From NCBI GenBank assembly GCA_935421135.1, contig OW285189.1:9755072-9819071 (forward strand): a stretch of DNA of 64,000 nucleotides, given 5' to 3'. Within the stretch, counting starts at the first letter, position 1; each line of letters opens with the position of its first letter. A program made the position numbers and the translations under genes. This stretch comes from Bugulina stolonifera (lineage: Eukaryota; Bryozoa; Gymnolaemata; Cheilostomatida; Bugulidae). Below are positions 25,801 to 46,476 of this stretch, piece by piece. The notes under the pieces were generated by a model that saw only the letters and a program-made list of their open reading frames with translations, was not told the DNA's origin and ran no database searches.

Positions 25801-28800
25801 GTTTACTATTGATACAATACACATGTAAATAGTGACTACGTTGCAGTTGATTATACTATCCTGTAATAACAGCATGATGAAAATGAAAGAGGTTGCCGTG
25901 TAGCTTGTATGTGTTTTCATAGTATGTAAATATAAACATATACATAAATATATAAATAATATGCATGATATTTGTGTACATACAGCAGTCATATATCTGA
26001 TAAAGTTGTACTAAAACTCACCCGTTTTCAAACAATTCCACTTGGTTTAATATTAATCACAGAACAAGCTAAGGTAGTCTGATAGAACTAGAATACCCTT
26101 CTATTGCTAACTGCTACTTGTGAAACAGCTGAATCAGTCAAATATGTTTTACTTTGATCAGAGTTGAAATAATTTAATCTGGTGAATCTTACAAAAACTA
26201 GTAAATCAGAGCAGCACTCCTCAACTAGATCTCAATGATATGATTGTAGGGAACTTCTATCCTACGATCACTAAACAGCAATACTATTCACTGAAATATA
26301 TCATAATATGTAATGCAAAAATACTTTGACATAGAATCAAAATGTTCTTTTGACCAAAGTGTAAGACACGCCCCTTGAACACATAGTGAAGCAATAGGAT
26401 TTGAGTGTACAACATTCCAATGTGAATATAGCAAGCATAAACGTACTGCATAAATAATGTTGGGCACTTGTAATGAATGACTACAGACAATGAACAGAGG
26501 AGCTGAAATGTTTGTCAAATATCCTACCAATGGACAATATAAAAGAGAGATATGAATGGAAAATCATCGCTATATAACAAATTAGCAACACTTGTTTAGA
26601 CAGAAAATATCAAGCGATATTGACTAATTGCCAGTGATCGGTAACAAAACAGCTAATTAAAAACTCAACACTAACAGCAATTTAACATGTCTGGAATCAC
26701 AAAACAACTGAGTAAATGTGTTGGGATACCTCGGGGTGAGCAAAAAGTTATCATCTTGCAAAAACAGAAAATGACATGGATAACGTCGACATATTAGTAC
26801 AGATCCATCCGATATTCTATGTTTGTTCCACCAATCTCGGTGAACTCCTACTCTCAATCATTCACTGCCGATGTTCCTCACAAGTTAAAACTAAAACAGC
26901 TAAATTTATATTCCATGCCAACTTAGGCTCAACCAGAAATACAAGCTGTGTTAGCAGAGTGGTGCTGAACAAGTCAATAAATCAACCAAACGGTACAACA
27001 GAGATGGATAGAGCTGGACAAGAGAAATATTACGTTACAAACTATCGGTCTAGACACCATGCTAACATAAAAGAGGGAATAGTAGTAGATAAAGCAAACA
27101 AAAATACAAACTGTAAATATTAGTTGGAATAATGTGAACTACTACAATCAAGCTATCATGCCAGGCTCCCTATAAATATATACCGAATCACAAGAAGATA
27201 TTATGTTATCGTTTCATCAATGAAAAAAGTTAATCTCAAAACTTGAGCAAACAATATAAACAAAGGGGAGATGATGACATCATTGTTATTGTTATTTGAA
27301 CAACATTTTGATAAAACTTATAAATCCTCTCCGTTCATTCATCGACAGCAAGACAGGAACCTTTTTTGGGTGTATAGAATCATTAGCGACTGAATTATAA
27401 GCATAGAACAATGTATTATGATCAAATTCAAACACAGTCTCTTCTACCCAGTATCTACTTCAAAGATATACTTATGCTAGACCATTACTAGTTACCTAGA
27501 AGGTGCACTCTGCAGTTGTACATGTATAATAATGTAATAAGTACATGGCTTGTATCGTTAAAGCACAGTAGTTACAAAAAAGTATATACAGAGCACAACA
27601 TCTGTAACAAATAATGCTAATATCTATTTAATATTAGTGAATTAGAATTATGATTAACATATCCTACTACAAAACATGGATATGTAAATTACATTTACGT
27701 AAACTTATGCATTATAGGATCATAGGCTACAGAATAATTTAGCTCTAAAATTTTAAGTTGAACCTTGTATTGGTCACCCTATGCTACAATAAACTTATCA
27801 AAGTTTACATACAGGTCTACACTATACAACAATGCTATGTACCTCATCTGAATAATGCAAGGTTTCACTGTATATAACTAGGGATGTAAACATAAACAAT
27901 TATTAATGGCGGATAAAAAGCTAGACAATGATAAATATATTATAATAATCAATAATACATATATAGTGGCTTGGGTAACTTGAAACATAATTCAACACCT
28001 GCAGGTACTGTTGAAAATAGCTTTGCTTTTATTAACTTTCACCATATTTTCCTACTATGCACAATAAGCCAATACATAACCCAGCTGTGGAAGTTATTGG
28101 TGCATGAACATTGATTTATCAGATATACCAAGCTGAATGGGGTTAGGGTTGCTTAAAACTTAGAATAAGTACGAGTATGGCTTGGCAAAGCTCCCATGTT
28201 GTATATTTACTTGGCTATAATAGTGAATGAACAAGATTAGATAGCCCCTTATCAATGTCAGCTACTGCTAGTAAGTCAATATTTTGTATGTATTAACCAT
28301 TTAGTCGGCATCCATAATATTTTGGCACTTAGTAGAGTCGGAAATGACTTGACATTCCATATATAAAATACACAATTCCAAATAAAATATCTTTTAAAAT
28401 ACATGGTGTATTAAATACCTGGGCAAGTTAGGCAACAATAGACCAGATGAATGAAGTTGGTTATTGTAAAATGCGTTGTCAAGACATGCGGATTAGTTTA
28501 TTAAACACGGATGATAATTTGAGTAGAGCAAGCATTTCAAAGTTATTGTACCTACATGTACATACCACGGGCATAGCTACAATTTTGTACAACACAGGCA
28601 TATAGACATTATATTATCATGCTTTACACATGCACAAGTTATTTACTGGTAACCTAGTTGTTATACATGATGTTTGAAATTGAGATTGAAATCGGAACCA
28701 TATTATTGTTATGCTGGAAGCATTCAAGCGTTAGGTATGATCTTGGTTGAGCAAACAACTCCTTAGTGTTAAATTCAGCTTCAATTACTTTACTTTTAGC

Positions 28801-30017
28801 AGAGGTTTTCGATAAAAATGTTAGAAACCGCTTCAATTCGACATGTGTTTACATATACGCAAAAACGATAATATTGCATGTAGATTAACTGGATAAATTA
28901 GTAGTGTGCATAGAGCATATGTTGGTGATTACACTTGAAACTTCTCTGTACATGTACAACTGGTAGTAGTGATATAGTCTGAAGCTGAAGCATATGGGTA
29001 TATTAACTGAAGACCTCATTTTTCTGGACATGATGTCACATACTGCACTAGATTCAGACATAGATAAACCTAAACACTATTTCTCTGTAAGCAAAGCTCT
29101 CCTGATCTCAGTCTCTGGAATTATTTTCATTTCTATTAATTTCAATTATAAAAACTCTCTAAGTGAATGAAAGTATTAGTAATAACCCATATATATAGGG
29201 AAAGCTGTCGGAATTTTAGTTGTCCCAATCGAAATAAACGTTAGAAACCTTTAAACAAATTTTGGCATCCTATTTTGAATGACCATACTCCCAATAGAAC
29301 TGCTTTTATTCAAATCTGACCTACATTTTTTTAGTTATTTTTTAGCATTTATACAAATTGTGACACTACAATTACGGGATGAATTAGTCAACTGCAAAAA
29401 CACTCATGTAAGCATCATCTACATGGGTGGTCTTAAAAGACGGCTAATGTCTGCTAAATTTTTATATTAAACCATTAGTCCGCACAATCCATAGAAATAA
29501 GTTAACTACTAGTGATTGATCACAAGATTATGGGCTGTTTAGCTTATATTGCGCTAAATTTTAAATATGAGTTGATACTGCTGTTGGGTAAAGCAACCAT
29601 TATAGTAATCATAGATTCGACACATGAATTTTATTTTTAGACCGTTATTTCTAATTCATAATCTTAAATATACGAAATAATAAAGCACAGATCAAGACGG
29701 CCTAAGAAATAGGATTCAGATAAAAAAAAGGACAACAAACATAACATACATTGTAGATGATTTGGCCTACAACAAATAATAAATTGATCAATAACTGTGA
29801 TAAATAGTTGAATGATTGTAGCAGGTCTATCTAATTTATCTATTGCTCATGCTGCATTATTTATTATACAATTAAGGTTGTCTACTTGTTTTCCTGTGGT
29901 TATTTTCATATTTATTTTCATCAAACATTGAACATAGCAAATAATCAAAAATAAATGGGCCCAATATTAGGTACATATAAGTAATATAAATTTTTATATA
30001 ATTATTAAATTACAAAA
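22884..30017. other. AT-rich intergenic region without recognisable genes
   Basis: This stretch lies between the start of the minus-strand SVIL-like gene and the mobile elements upstream of PFK. It must contain the 5' UTR and promoter of the SVIL-like gene near 22.9 kb, but I see no defined promoter element. The open frames here are short and AT-driven, show no family resemblance and have no consistent splice context. No RNA gene was recognised. Confidence 0.6.
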
Positions 30018-31305
30018 CTATAGACCTATCACCATTAATATTAAATTTTCAATCTCACTCACAAGCAATCCATGCCAGATGCTTGAACATACAGTACTAC
30101 ATTATCTAAACAGCAAGCTTGATACTGTGCTCCCTAGCAGGTAGCATTGTATCCGGAAAGGAATTTCATGCGATACCCAACCGCGCTCAACCTACCATAA
30201 CCTTGCCAAGGCGCACGACGAGTCAGCAAACACAGTGCATTTGTACTTGATTTCAAGAAAGCCTTTTACAAGGCTCCTCACTCCCTTCTGCTCCAAAAAC
30301 TACGCCAGATTCAGGAAGTGAACCCACAGATTGTTGGCTGGATTTAAGAATTCGTTACCAACAGGAAACGAAAGGTTGTAATCAAAGGCTAATGCTTATT
30401 TTGAGTTGCCAGTGACATCAGGAGTGTCCCAAGGCTCCGTGCTCGGACCAAGACTACTTCCTATTTACATTAATGACTTGGCAAGCTGCGTCAACTGATC
30501 TATATCACTATTCTGAGGTCACATTATTGTACCAGAAAGTCAACTCGGCCGCCGATGCTGCAAGCTTTCAACTGAACTTTGATGCTGTAGGTTACATAAG
30601 TTGTCCTGCCAGTGGAAGATACCGTTTAATGACACCAAATGCCATGCTATCACAGTTGGCAATAAAACAGATTTACCATCCTACAAACTCGGGGACATAC
30701 CTCTTGATTGGACAGGAGAAACCAAATACTTAGGGAGTCACAATACAAACCAGCCTCCAATTCCAAAATCACATTACTCATAAAACACAAAACAAGTAGA
30801 ATTCTGGGTATAATTACATACACGCTTCATGATGCTCCTAAGCGTGAGCGTCTCTCACCATACAGCAGTTTCTGCTGTTCGACATTAGAATACACAGACA
30901 CTGTCTGGGATCCTCCTCTGAAAAGTACCATACACAATATTGAAATGGTACAGAATCGTGCTGTGATGTTTATTGTGGACTCGAGGGTCGCGAAGGTGTC
31001 AGTGAAGCCCAAACTGAACTAGGTCTACAAACACTGAGAGAAAGGGCAAAAGCCACAGGCCAAACCTCTTGACCCGCATCATGCAAGCTGAAGATGACCA
31101 CAGTGTGGTTTTATTAGCCTATGACGAAATTGTTAATAGTAGCACAAACATGACAGTGAACACCAGAGCTGTAGCTCGTGGCGAACCCACATCTATCTCA
31201 ACAAATTCCAGATGCTACCACCAAAACTTCTTACCAAGGACTATACGCGCGATAAGAGTAATCCATAACAGTAGTAACGCTGAAATCTCTGGCCAAAACT
31301 AGATG
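30018..31305 (+). mobile_element. Decayed CR1/L2-like LINE, reverse transcriptase remnant
   Basis: Reading across frames shows typical non-LTR reverse transcriptase landmarks in the right order: RPI near 30025, a CQMLEH helix near 30075, a fingers region with frame changes near 30150-30340, the GSVLG block near 30437, and a thumb/C-terminal block near 30790-30980 (TSRILGIITYTLHDAP, then LEYTDTVWDP and NIEMVQNRAV). The end block FLPRTIRAIRVI near 31230 matches the SFFPRTI-type C-terminus of CR1/L2-like elements. Several frameshifts and stops make it non-functional. No 5' ORF or endonuclease is visible, as expected for a 5'-truncated copy. The clade is inferred from the style of the C-terminus. 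Confidence 0.75.
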
Positions 31306-32218
31306 CACACTGCTACACTAATGAGGCATCTACTTACGCCGCCGGTGGTCAAGTGTGTCCTACCTCATCAGAGGTAAATCAGAGGTAAATATATTCAAAC
31401 ATAGCTATACTATAAATCTATTTATTTAATTAGTATGAGACTAAAATCAGCTAGTGTAAATATTGTACCAAAGATTAAAGACATAGTCATAGTGAAGTTT
31501 TAAAAAATTAAATACAAATAATAGTGACCCTAACTTACTAACCATGTCATTATGACTATTATCACCATAAAATGTGATATGATTATGATATAATTAATAA
31601 TAATTATACATCCTAGATAATTAATATTCGATTGATATTTATATTAATAATATAATTAAATTTAAAATAAAAATAAAATAAAAATTAGGGAAAATAAATT
31701 CAAATATCCTACACAACTTCTTTTATGATAACGTAGAATGAAAAATCACTATTCATAGAGTTCGAACTTTGCTATTGTCTATTTCCAAAAAATACTTGTG
31801 ATTTTTAACCAGTTGGAAGGCAATAATCATCAGTAATAATTATAATATCCTAATGCAACTGGCACAAAAAATAATCAAAAGTATAAAACGGAAATATACT
31901 GGTTAACAACATTACCCGCATTCCAAGTTCACAAGGAATACCAAGTTCCCTTGCTCAGTCAACAGTATAGATGTGCGGGTAGACAAATCACAACTCTGGT
32001 TTCCGTAAAATTTTTTGCACTTGCACTTGTTTTCATTTTTTATGCAGACGTGACCTGACATTGCTAACCGTGATATCATCGTTTGTGAGGATTCACTTTT
32101 TTATGAGTTGTGTAAAAGGTTCTTGTTAACCCTGAGCAAAAATTTGATTGCACATTACCTTTAAGTGCTCTTTGTTTTCATCAGGTCAATCATTTTATCA
32201 TATTTTATTATAATAATA
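31306..32218. other. AT-rich spacer, no gene seen
   Basis: Contains A/T runs such as the AAAATAAAAATAAAATAAAA-like stretch near 31665-31690, which may be LINE tail or simple repeat. No coding, RNA or transposon signature was recognised. Confidence 0.5.
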
Positions 32219-32226
32219 TAATTATA

Positions 32227-33091
32227 CAGGGCCGTAGCGCCCTAAGAAATGTTGGTGGGGCCAAAATTAGGCCGGGGGTCCAGGGGGCTGCCCAGGCCCC
32301 CTGGCGGGGTCCGCCGCCGCCCTGAGAGTGTTTTTCAGAAAAATAGAGCAAATTTGAAGCAGTTCAGGCTTATGAAATATACCTGTGTAATAACATTAAA
32401 TATAACCCAGCCTCATACATACATATGCATGTACATGTATACATTGTATCTGTTCACAATTATGACTGAACATAAATCATTCAACTCTAACGACATTTAC
32501 AAATACTTTACTCCTTTACAATGATGAAAAACATGCAATGAAATGAAGTAGAGCTAACGAATCTACAAAAAGCAGCTGAAAGCATGTGTTTCTTTCCTAC
32601 CATAGAGATATTTCTTATTTCTCCCTATAAAATTGAATGCCTAAGTAAATATGTTGACAACAATGTCGGGCAGACAGATAGCCGAATCCAAAAAAGTTTG
32701 TTCAATTGAAAACTAATATAATTATTTAGATTTTCAAGGTTTATATTTTTTAACACGCCCAGTACATGGACTGTGTATATGGTACCTCTTATACTGTATA
32801 ATGAAATAATCTTCAAATTTAGAGTTATCTCCCCTGACAGGTTTTTAATATCTAAAATGTTACATAAATGCAGTTAAGTACGGTAGTATTTAAAGTTTTC
32901 TGATATAAAAGTGTTTAGCACACTTATTATCACCATATCCTTACATATTTTGCAAACCCCCGCAAATAGGAATGTGGAAGAAACTTTAAACACTGATCTG
33001 ACCACAATAATAAATTGACTACATTTCGACTTTGCAATGCTAAAAGTTGAGACGGCCAGGCCGCACGGCCGTATAGGGCACTACGGCCCTG
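32227..33091. mobile_element. Non-autonomous hAT DNA transposon (865 bp)
   Basis: The left end reads CAGGGCCGTAGCGCCCTA; the right end, reverse-complemented, reads CAGGGCCGTAGTGCCCTA, an 18-bp terminal inverted repeat with one mismatch. Both ends are flanked by the same 8-bp sequence, TAATTATA (32219-32226 and 33092-33099), which is a target-site duplication. An 8-bp duplication and CAGGG termini are diagnostic of the hAT superfamily. Near the left end a GC-rich hairpin has CCAGGGGGC and GCCCCCTGG arms, and near the right end there are ACGGCCGT-type subterminal motifs. No transposase ORF is present, so movement would need a transposase from elsewhere. The intact ends and clean duplication suggest a fairly recent insertion. 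Confidence 0.92.
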
Positions 33092-33099
33092 TAATTATA

Positions 33100-33843
33100 T
33101 TTTATCATCTTTTATGTTTTTATCATATCAAATCATTCATTACTCTACTGTAAAATGTTATATTTTACTCACTGTTGCATTAATTAAATATGTATTTATT
33201 ATTTTGTATTTATTAATTAATAAATTATTAATGATTTTATTAATTATATTGTCTTAAATAATTTGTATAAATAATGATTATTATTTGTTATATAATAATA
33301 TAATGATATTATTATTATAGTAATAGTTATTATCATAACTTTATAATAATATTATGGAGCACTACTATTACAAACTATACTTCACTATGTACATGACTTG
33401 TATTGTTCATGCAAGGCCGCAGTATTGTAGCTATAACTGCTAGATCTGCTGCTAGAGCTGACATCAGTGTGCGCATCACACCAGATATATTGAAGTTAGT
33501 CATTTGGCAAGAGATATTTGAGGAGTACAATGAAAAGCCAAGCGGATAAGAAACACATACAAAAATTTCTGGTACTCTTGGTGCAATTAGCCTACCATAC
33601 TGCACCTTGTTATTTGAAAGGCCCACTCTCCTTATTTTACTGTTCAATAGTGTGCTATGCCTTTGAAGTATACCGAAGTATAGTAGTGCCTATGGCAGTG
33701 TTTACCATAGTTTCAGTTTAGTTGCCGGCCTTTGTTATGCATATTTACAAACCCTCACTTTGGAATGTATAGTATTAAGTTTGGTATGGTACATGTATAT
33801 GCTCACCATAAAATCTGATTAATTTCTATATTTTTCAGTAAAG
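33100..33843 (+). other. PFK upstream region with a 5' UTR splice acceptor
   Basis: The first 250 bases are extremely AT-rich. Immediately before the PFK start codon is TTTTTCAG (ending 33838) followed by TAAAG and the ATG, a canonical splice acceptor. This implies a non-coding upstream exon that I could not locate. A 46-residue open frame with an ATG lies at 33409-33549 on the plus strand (MQGRSIVAITARSAARAD...). It has no recognised relatives and could be an upstream ORF or chance. Confidence 0.5.
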
Positions 33844-42598
<8,755 letters not shown>

Positions 42599-43870
42599 GG
42601 GATCACCAATCTGTCTCTCTCCCTGTCTGTCTGTGCCAAGATACTGTGATTCTACAAGTACCTATACATTGAGACTTAAATATTTAACAAGTGTATCTAT
42701 CTATCTATCTTTAGTTGACCGTGTTTCAATTTAGACATCTATTAATATCTGGAAGATATAATCATATAATATTCTGCAAAGTGTTAAGTTATTCTGTACT
42801 TAGTTCTACATATCATTATATAGTGGTAGGCTCCCTTCAGTACCTACAGTTATAGATACATGCATTTATTTATCATAAACATTTTAAATATTTTTGAATA
42901 GATTCAACTAAAGATTAGTGGTTCAAAGCACCCTAGGTTTAGGGGAGCCTAAAATTTTAGAAAGGGCATATTTGTTGTATTTTTTCAGTAGAGTATTCGG
43001 GTACTAAGGAAATAATTATTTGTCTAGATGCATCAATGCAAGTTGTTTCAGATTTAAGTGTTACCATTGGACAGCATTCTTATATATCACAGATATTTGC
43101 AGAGTAGCTTCATTCAGGATGAAAAACAACAAGTGAACAAATTGCCAATTTATTTAATATTTTAGGAACAATACTGTGTATAATATCTATAACGTAAAGT
43201 ATTTCTAATATCCATGTTATGTAATGTATTGTTATAAGTCTATATTTTGTACAATTTTTCAAACCTGGTACAAAGATGTGGGTGTTAATTTTTTGTGGTT
43301 AAAATATATACATGTATGTCATCCCTCTCACCATTAGCCAATTATAATTCTTGTGTTTTATATTCCTTTCTGTTTGTCAGACTCTGGTAGATTCAACAAT
43401 GTTGCCTCTGCTCTGTAATATTGTAATGGTCAGAGGTGGTCTATGCTCCTATTTGTTATTACATGTACTGAGTGAATTGTACAGTTAACTAGCCACTAGT
43501 TGTTACTTGTGCATTTATGTGACTATAGCACTGTTGATGTCTAATATTTGCATGAAATTAAGTTTGAATTTACAACATTTCAGTTCTTGAGTTCTACAGC
43601 TGTAAAATTCAATCAATTATTTTATCAACTAAATGAATATTTATTGTGACTTTGGCTCATCACAAAGAAAAGAAATCTTTAATGCTGAGCTATGAAATGA
43701 GCATAAAACAACAGAATTAAAATCTTTCTTTGTACTGAAACAAAAACAATGATAATTATGAAACTTGGCCCAAGCACATCATTGGGGAGAGGTATACTTT
43801 GCTATAAGAAATGCCCTGTCTAGAAAGAACCGGTTATTTTTTTCAGGAACCAAATTACATGTAATTGATT
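42599..43870 (+). other. PFK 3' flank, probable 3' UTR then intergenic
   Basis: After the TGA there is a short (CTAT)n run near 42694-42711 and AT-rich sequence. I saw no canonical AATAAA; an ATTAAA occurs at 43716. No coding signature is seen in this stretch. Confidence 0.4.
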
Positions 43871-44062
43871 TTAGTTCAGGTTGCAGTGTCCGGTTTCACA
43901 CAAGACCTCATGCATAGGGTTCTTCTGCCCATTCTGTGTGAGAAACATACGCTCTGGTAAGTTAGATGGTTCACTTGACGAATATTCTGGTAGCCATGTC
44001 TCCATTTGCCGAGTGTTCATCAGAGCTAATTTTAGAAACTTCCAACATTTTCTTGTTCCATG
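43871..44062 (-). pseudogene. Unidentified minus-strand coding remnant, C-terminal end
   Basis: A 64-codon open stretch on the minus strand ends at a TAA at 43873-43871. It reads KCWKFLKLALMNTRQMETWL, then PEYSSSEPSNLPERMF and NPMHEVLCETGHC. Composition (Trp, Cys, His, Met) looks protein-like rather than random. No family was recognised. It lies 480 bases from another minus-strand open exon-like segment (44542-44668), and both border the mobile-element cluster, so it may be either the end of a host gene or part of an old element. Confidence 0.35.
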
Positions 44063-44541
44063 TCAGATACATGTATATCAGCCATTGCTCTAGTATTCCA
44101 AGATGACTTTGCTAGATAAGTAAAATACAACACTGGATTAATTTACCATTTCTTACAGAGAGATATCAACACTCATTTTGCTTCGTGTAAAATGAATTCA
44201 GCTGACAGCTGCATACTTAATGTGTTGGGCCACGTAACTCATGTAAAAAGATCAATTAATCAGAGAGAAAGAATCTAACAGATCTTAGAGAGAAAGAAAA
44301 AAGTCAGAAGATATTAAATTTCCTTCGTTGACCTGTGTGCTGTACACAAACACAGAGCATACAGTCATGTAGATATAAACATTATATCAGTAGTTCCAAA
44401 TTGTACAATGCTAAGATGATAAATCTAAAACCTAACCCTAGTGCTTGTGATAGTTGATAGCTTTGATTCAAAAACTAAAGTTGGAAGCTTTAGGTGTTGG
44501 AGAGGTTGTGAATAACATGTAACCACAAAAGTTCTTCATAC

Positions 44542-44668
44542 CTGTATCCATTGTGAAAGAATCACCAGCTGCTTCACCTTTTGTGAACAAGTGTTCTCTT
44601 TCTACTACAACTTTGGCACCTGGCCTTTCAGAAACGAATTCTAACTTGGATCGAGGAGAGTAGCTTTC
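44542..44668 (-). pseudogene. Unidentified exon-like segment on the minus strand
   Basis: On the minus strand, TGTGTAG at the right is followed by an open frame beginning ESYSPRSKLEFVSERPGAK, continuing VVVEREHLFTKGEAAGDSF and ending TMDTG at ACAG with a GTATGAAG donor. The codons look protein-like (alternating charged and hydrophobic residues). It may belong with the open stretch at 43871-44062, but the two do not join in an obvious phase. No family recognised. Confidence 0.35.
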
Positions 44669-44779
44669 CTACACACTTGCAGTAATTTAGAACTTGGATC
44701 TAGTCTGCCATCATCAAAGCCTTATCTGCAATACAAAGGTGTATACTAAGCAGGCATTTAAACTACTTAGCTTGCATAT

Positions 44780-45310
44780 CATTTGTAGAGAGGTACAGGA
44801 TGCTGTCAAGGAAAAAAGAGGGAGGAAAAAGGTTAGAGAACTAAATAGGAGTGTGGAGGCAGCGGATGCATACAGGGCAGTAAACAAAAAGGCAAAGTAT
44901 GAGGTTGGGAAAGCAAACAGTGCTGCCTATGAGGAGCTGTACAACAGTCTGGAAAACAAAGATGGTCAACAGAAGGCAATACGGATGGCAAAACAGAAAA
45001 ATAAAGAATCCCAGGATGTCTATCAAGCAAGAATGATAAAGGATAGCAAAGGACAGCCCTTAACAGACGAGGTAAAGGTCAGACAAAGATGGAAAGAATA
45101 CTACCAGCAGTTAATAAATGTGGAAAATCCAAGAATAGAGAGAATTATTGATCCTTCAGAAGAGATAGAAATAGAAGACCTGGAGGAGAAAAATTTCGCT
45201 CAGGTTTTGAAACAGATGAAGGGAGGAAAAGCAGTTGGGCCAGATGGAATCCCAATGGAGGCCAGGAGAGCGCTGGGAGAGACTGGAATAGAATTGCTAA
45301 CAGAGGTATT
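44780..45310 (+). mobile_element. RTE-type LINE fragment, region before and into the reverse transcriptase
   Basis: The open frame reads EVQDAVKEKRGRKKVRELNR, then AIRMAKQKNKESQDV, ARMIKDSKGQPLTDE, RQRWKEYYQQLIN and finally MKGGKAVGPDGIPMEARRAL. This is the linker between endonuclease and reverse transcriptase plus the first RT block, and it closely resembles RTE-clade elements often misannotated as craniofacial development protein 2-like. The frame breaks off after LTEVFWSIM, where sequence of a different origin starts. No endonuclease and no catalytic YADD are present, so it is a fragment. Confidence 0.8.
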
Positions 45311-46476
45311 TTGGAGTATTATGATAACAACAATACTACACGGCTGACTTTGATGATTCTGTGGAACATGCTCTAGGCCTGCAGGAAGAATCACAATACT
45401 GCATTGACAGCGCAAATGCAAATGGTTTCCATTTTGCCAGCTGATGTCCAGGATGGTATGATCTTCCCGGCAGCTGACAGTCAGGAATATGATGACTGCC
45501 TTACTGGGCAGGAAAAAGAGTTGATGGAGTAGTCAGATGCGCTGGTCAGACAAAGATGGAAAGAATACTACCAGCAGTTAATAAATGTGGAAAATCCAAG
45601 AATAGAGAGAATTATTGATCCTTCAGAAGAGATAAAAATAGAAGACCTGGAGGAAAAAATTTCGCTCAGGTTTTGAAACAGATGAAGGGAGAAAAAGCAG
45701 TTGGGCCAGATGGAATCCCAATGGAGGCCAGGAGAGCGCTGGGAGAGACTGGAATAGAATTGCTAACAGGGGTATTTTGGAGTATTATGATAACAACAAT
45801 ACTACACGGCTGACTTTGATGATTCTGTGGAACATGCTCTAGGCCTGCAGGAAGAATCACAATACTGCATTGACAGCCCAAATGCAAATGGTTTCCATTT
45901 TGCCAGCTGATGTCCAGGATGGTATGATCTTCCCGGCAGCTGACAGTCAGGAATATGATGACTGCCTTACTGGGCAGGAAAAAGAGTTGATGGAGTAGTC
46001 AGATGCGCTGGTCAGACAAAGATGGAAAAAATACTACCAGCAGTTAATAAATGTGGAAAATCCAAGAATAGAGAGAATTATTGATCCTTCAGAAGAGATA
46101 AAAATAGAAGACCTAAAGAAAAAAATTTCGCTCAGGTTTTGAAACAGATGAAGGGAGGAAAAGCAGTTGGGCCAGATGGAATCCCAATGGAGGCCAGGAG
46201 AGCGCTGGGAGAGACTGGAATAGAATTGCTAACAGAGGTATTTTGGTGTATTATGATAACAACAATACTACACGGCTGACTTTGATGATTCTGTGGAACA
46301 TGCTCTAGGCCTGCAGGAAGAATCACAATACTGCACTGACAGCGCAAATGCAAATGGTTTCCATTTTGCCAGCCGATGTCCAGGATGGTATGATCTTCCC
46401 GGCAGCTGACAGTCAGGAATATGATGACTGCCTTACTGGGCAGGAAAAAGAGTTGATGGAGTAGTCAGATGCGCTG
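45078..46476 (+). repeat. Tandem triplication of a 466/467-bp chimeric unit
   Basis: Three head-to-tail copies at 45078-45544, 45545-46010 and 46011-46476. Each begins GTCAGACAAAGATGGAAA and ends CAGATGCGCTG. The copies are nearly identical, with scattered single-base differences (for example GGAGTATT versus GGTGTATT) and a small deletion in the frame of copies 2 and 3. The first half of each unit is the RTE RT block; the second half is sequence that continues into the KDZ-like remnant to the right. The high identity points to a recent duplication. Confidence 0.93.

Noticed and set aside
26776..27123. 115-codon open frame on the plus strand
   Set aside because: No family resemblance, no splice context and AT-rich composition; a frame of this length is expected by chance in 7 kb of such DNA.
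44833..46353. Minus-strand open frames repeated three times
   Set aside because: They are antisense shadows of the RTE reverse transcriptase segment and its tandem copies.
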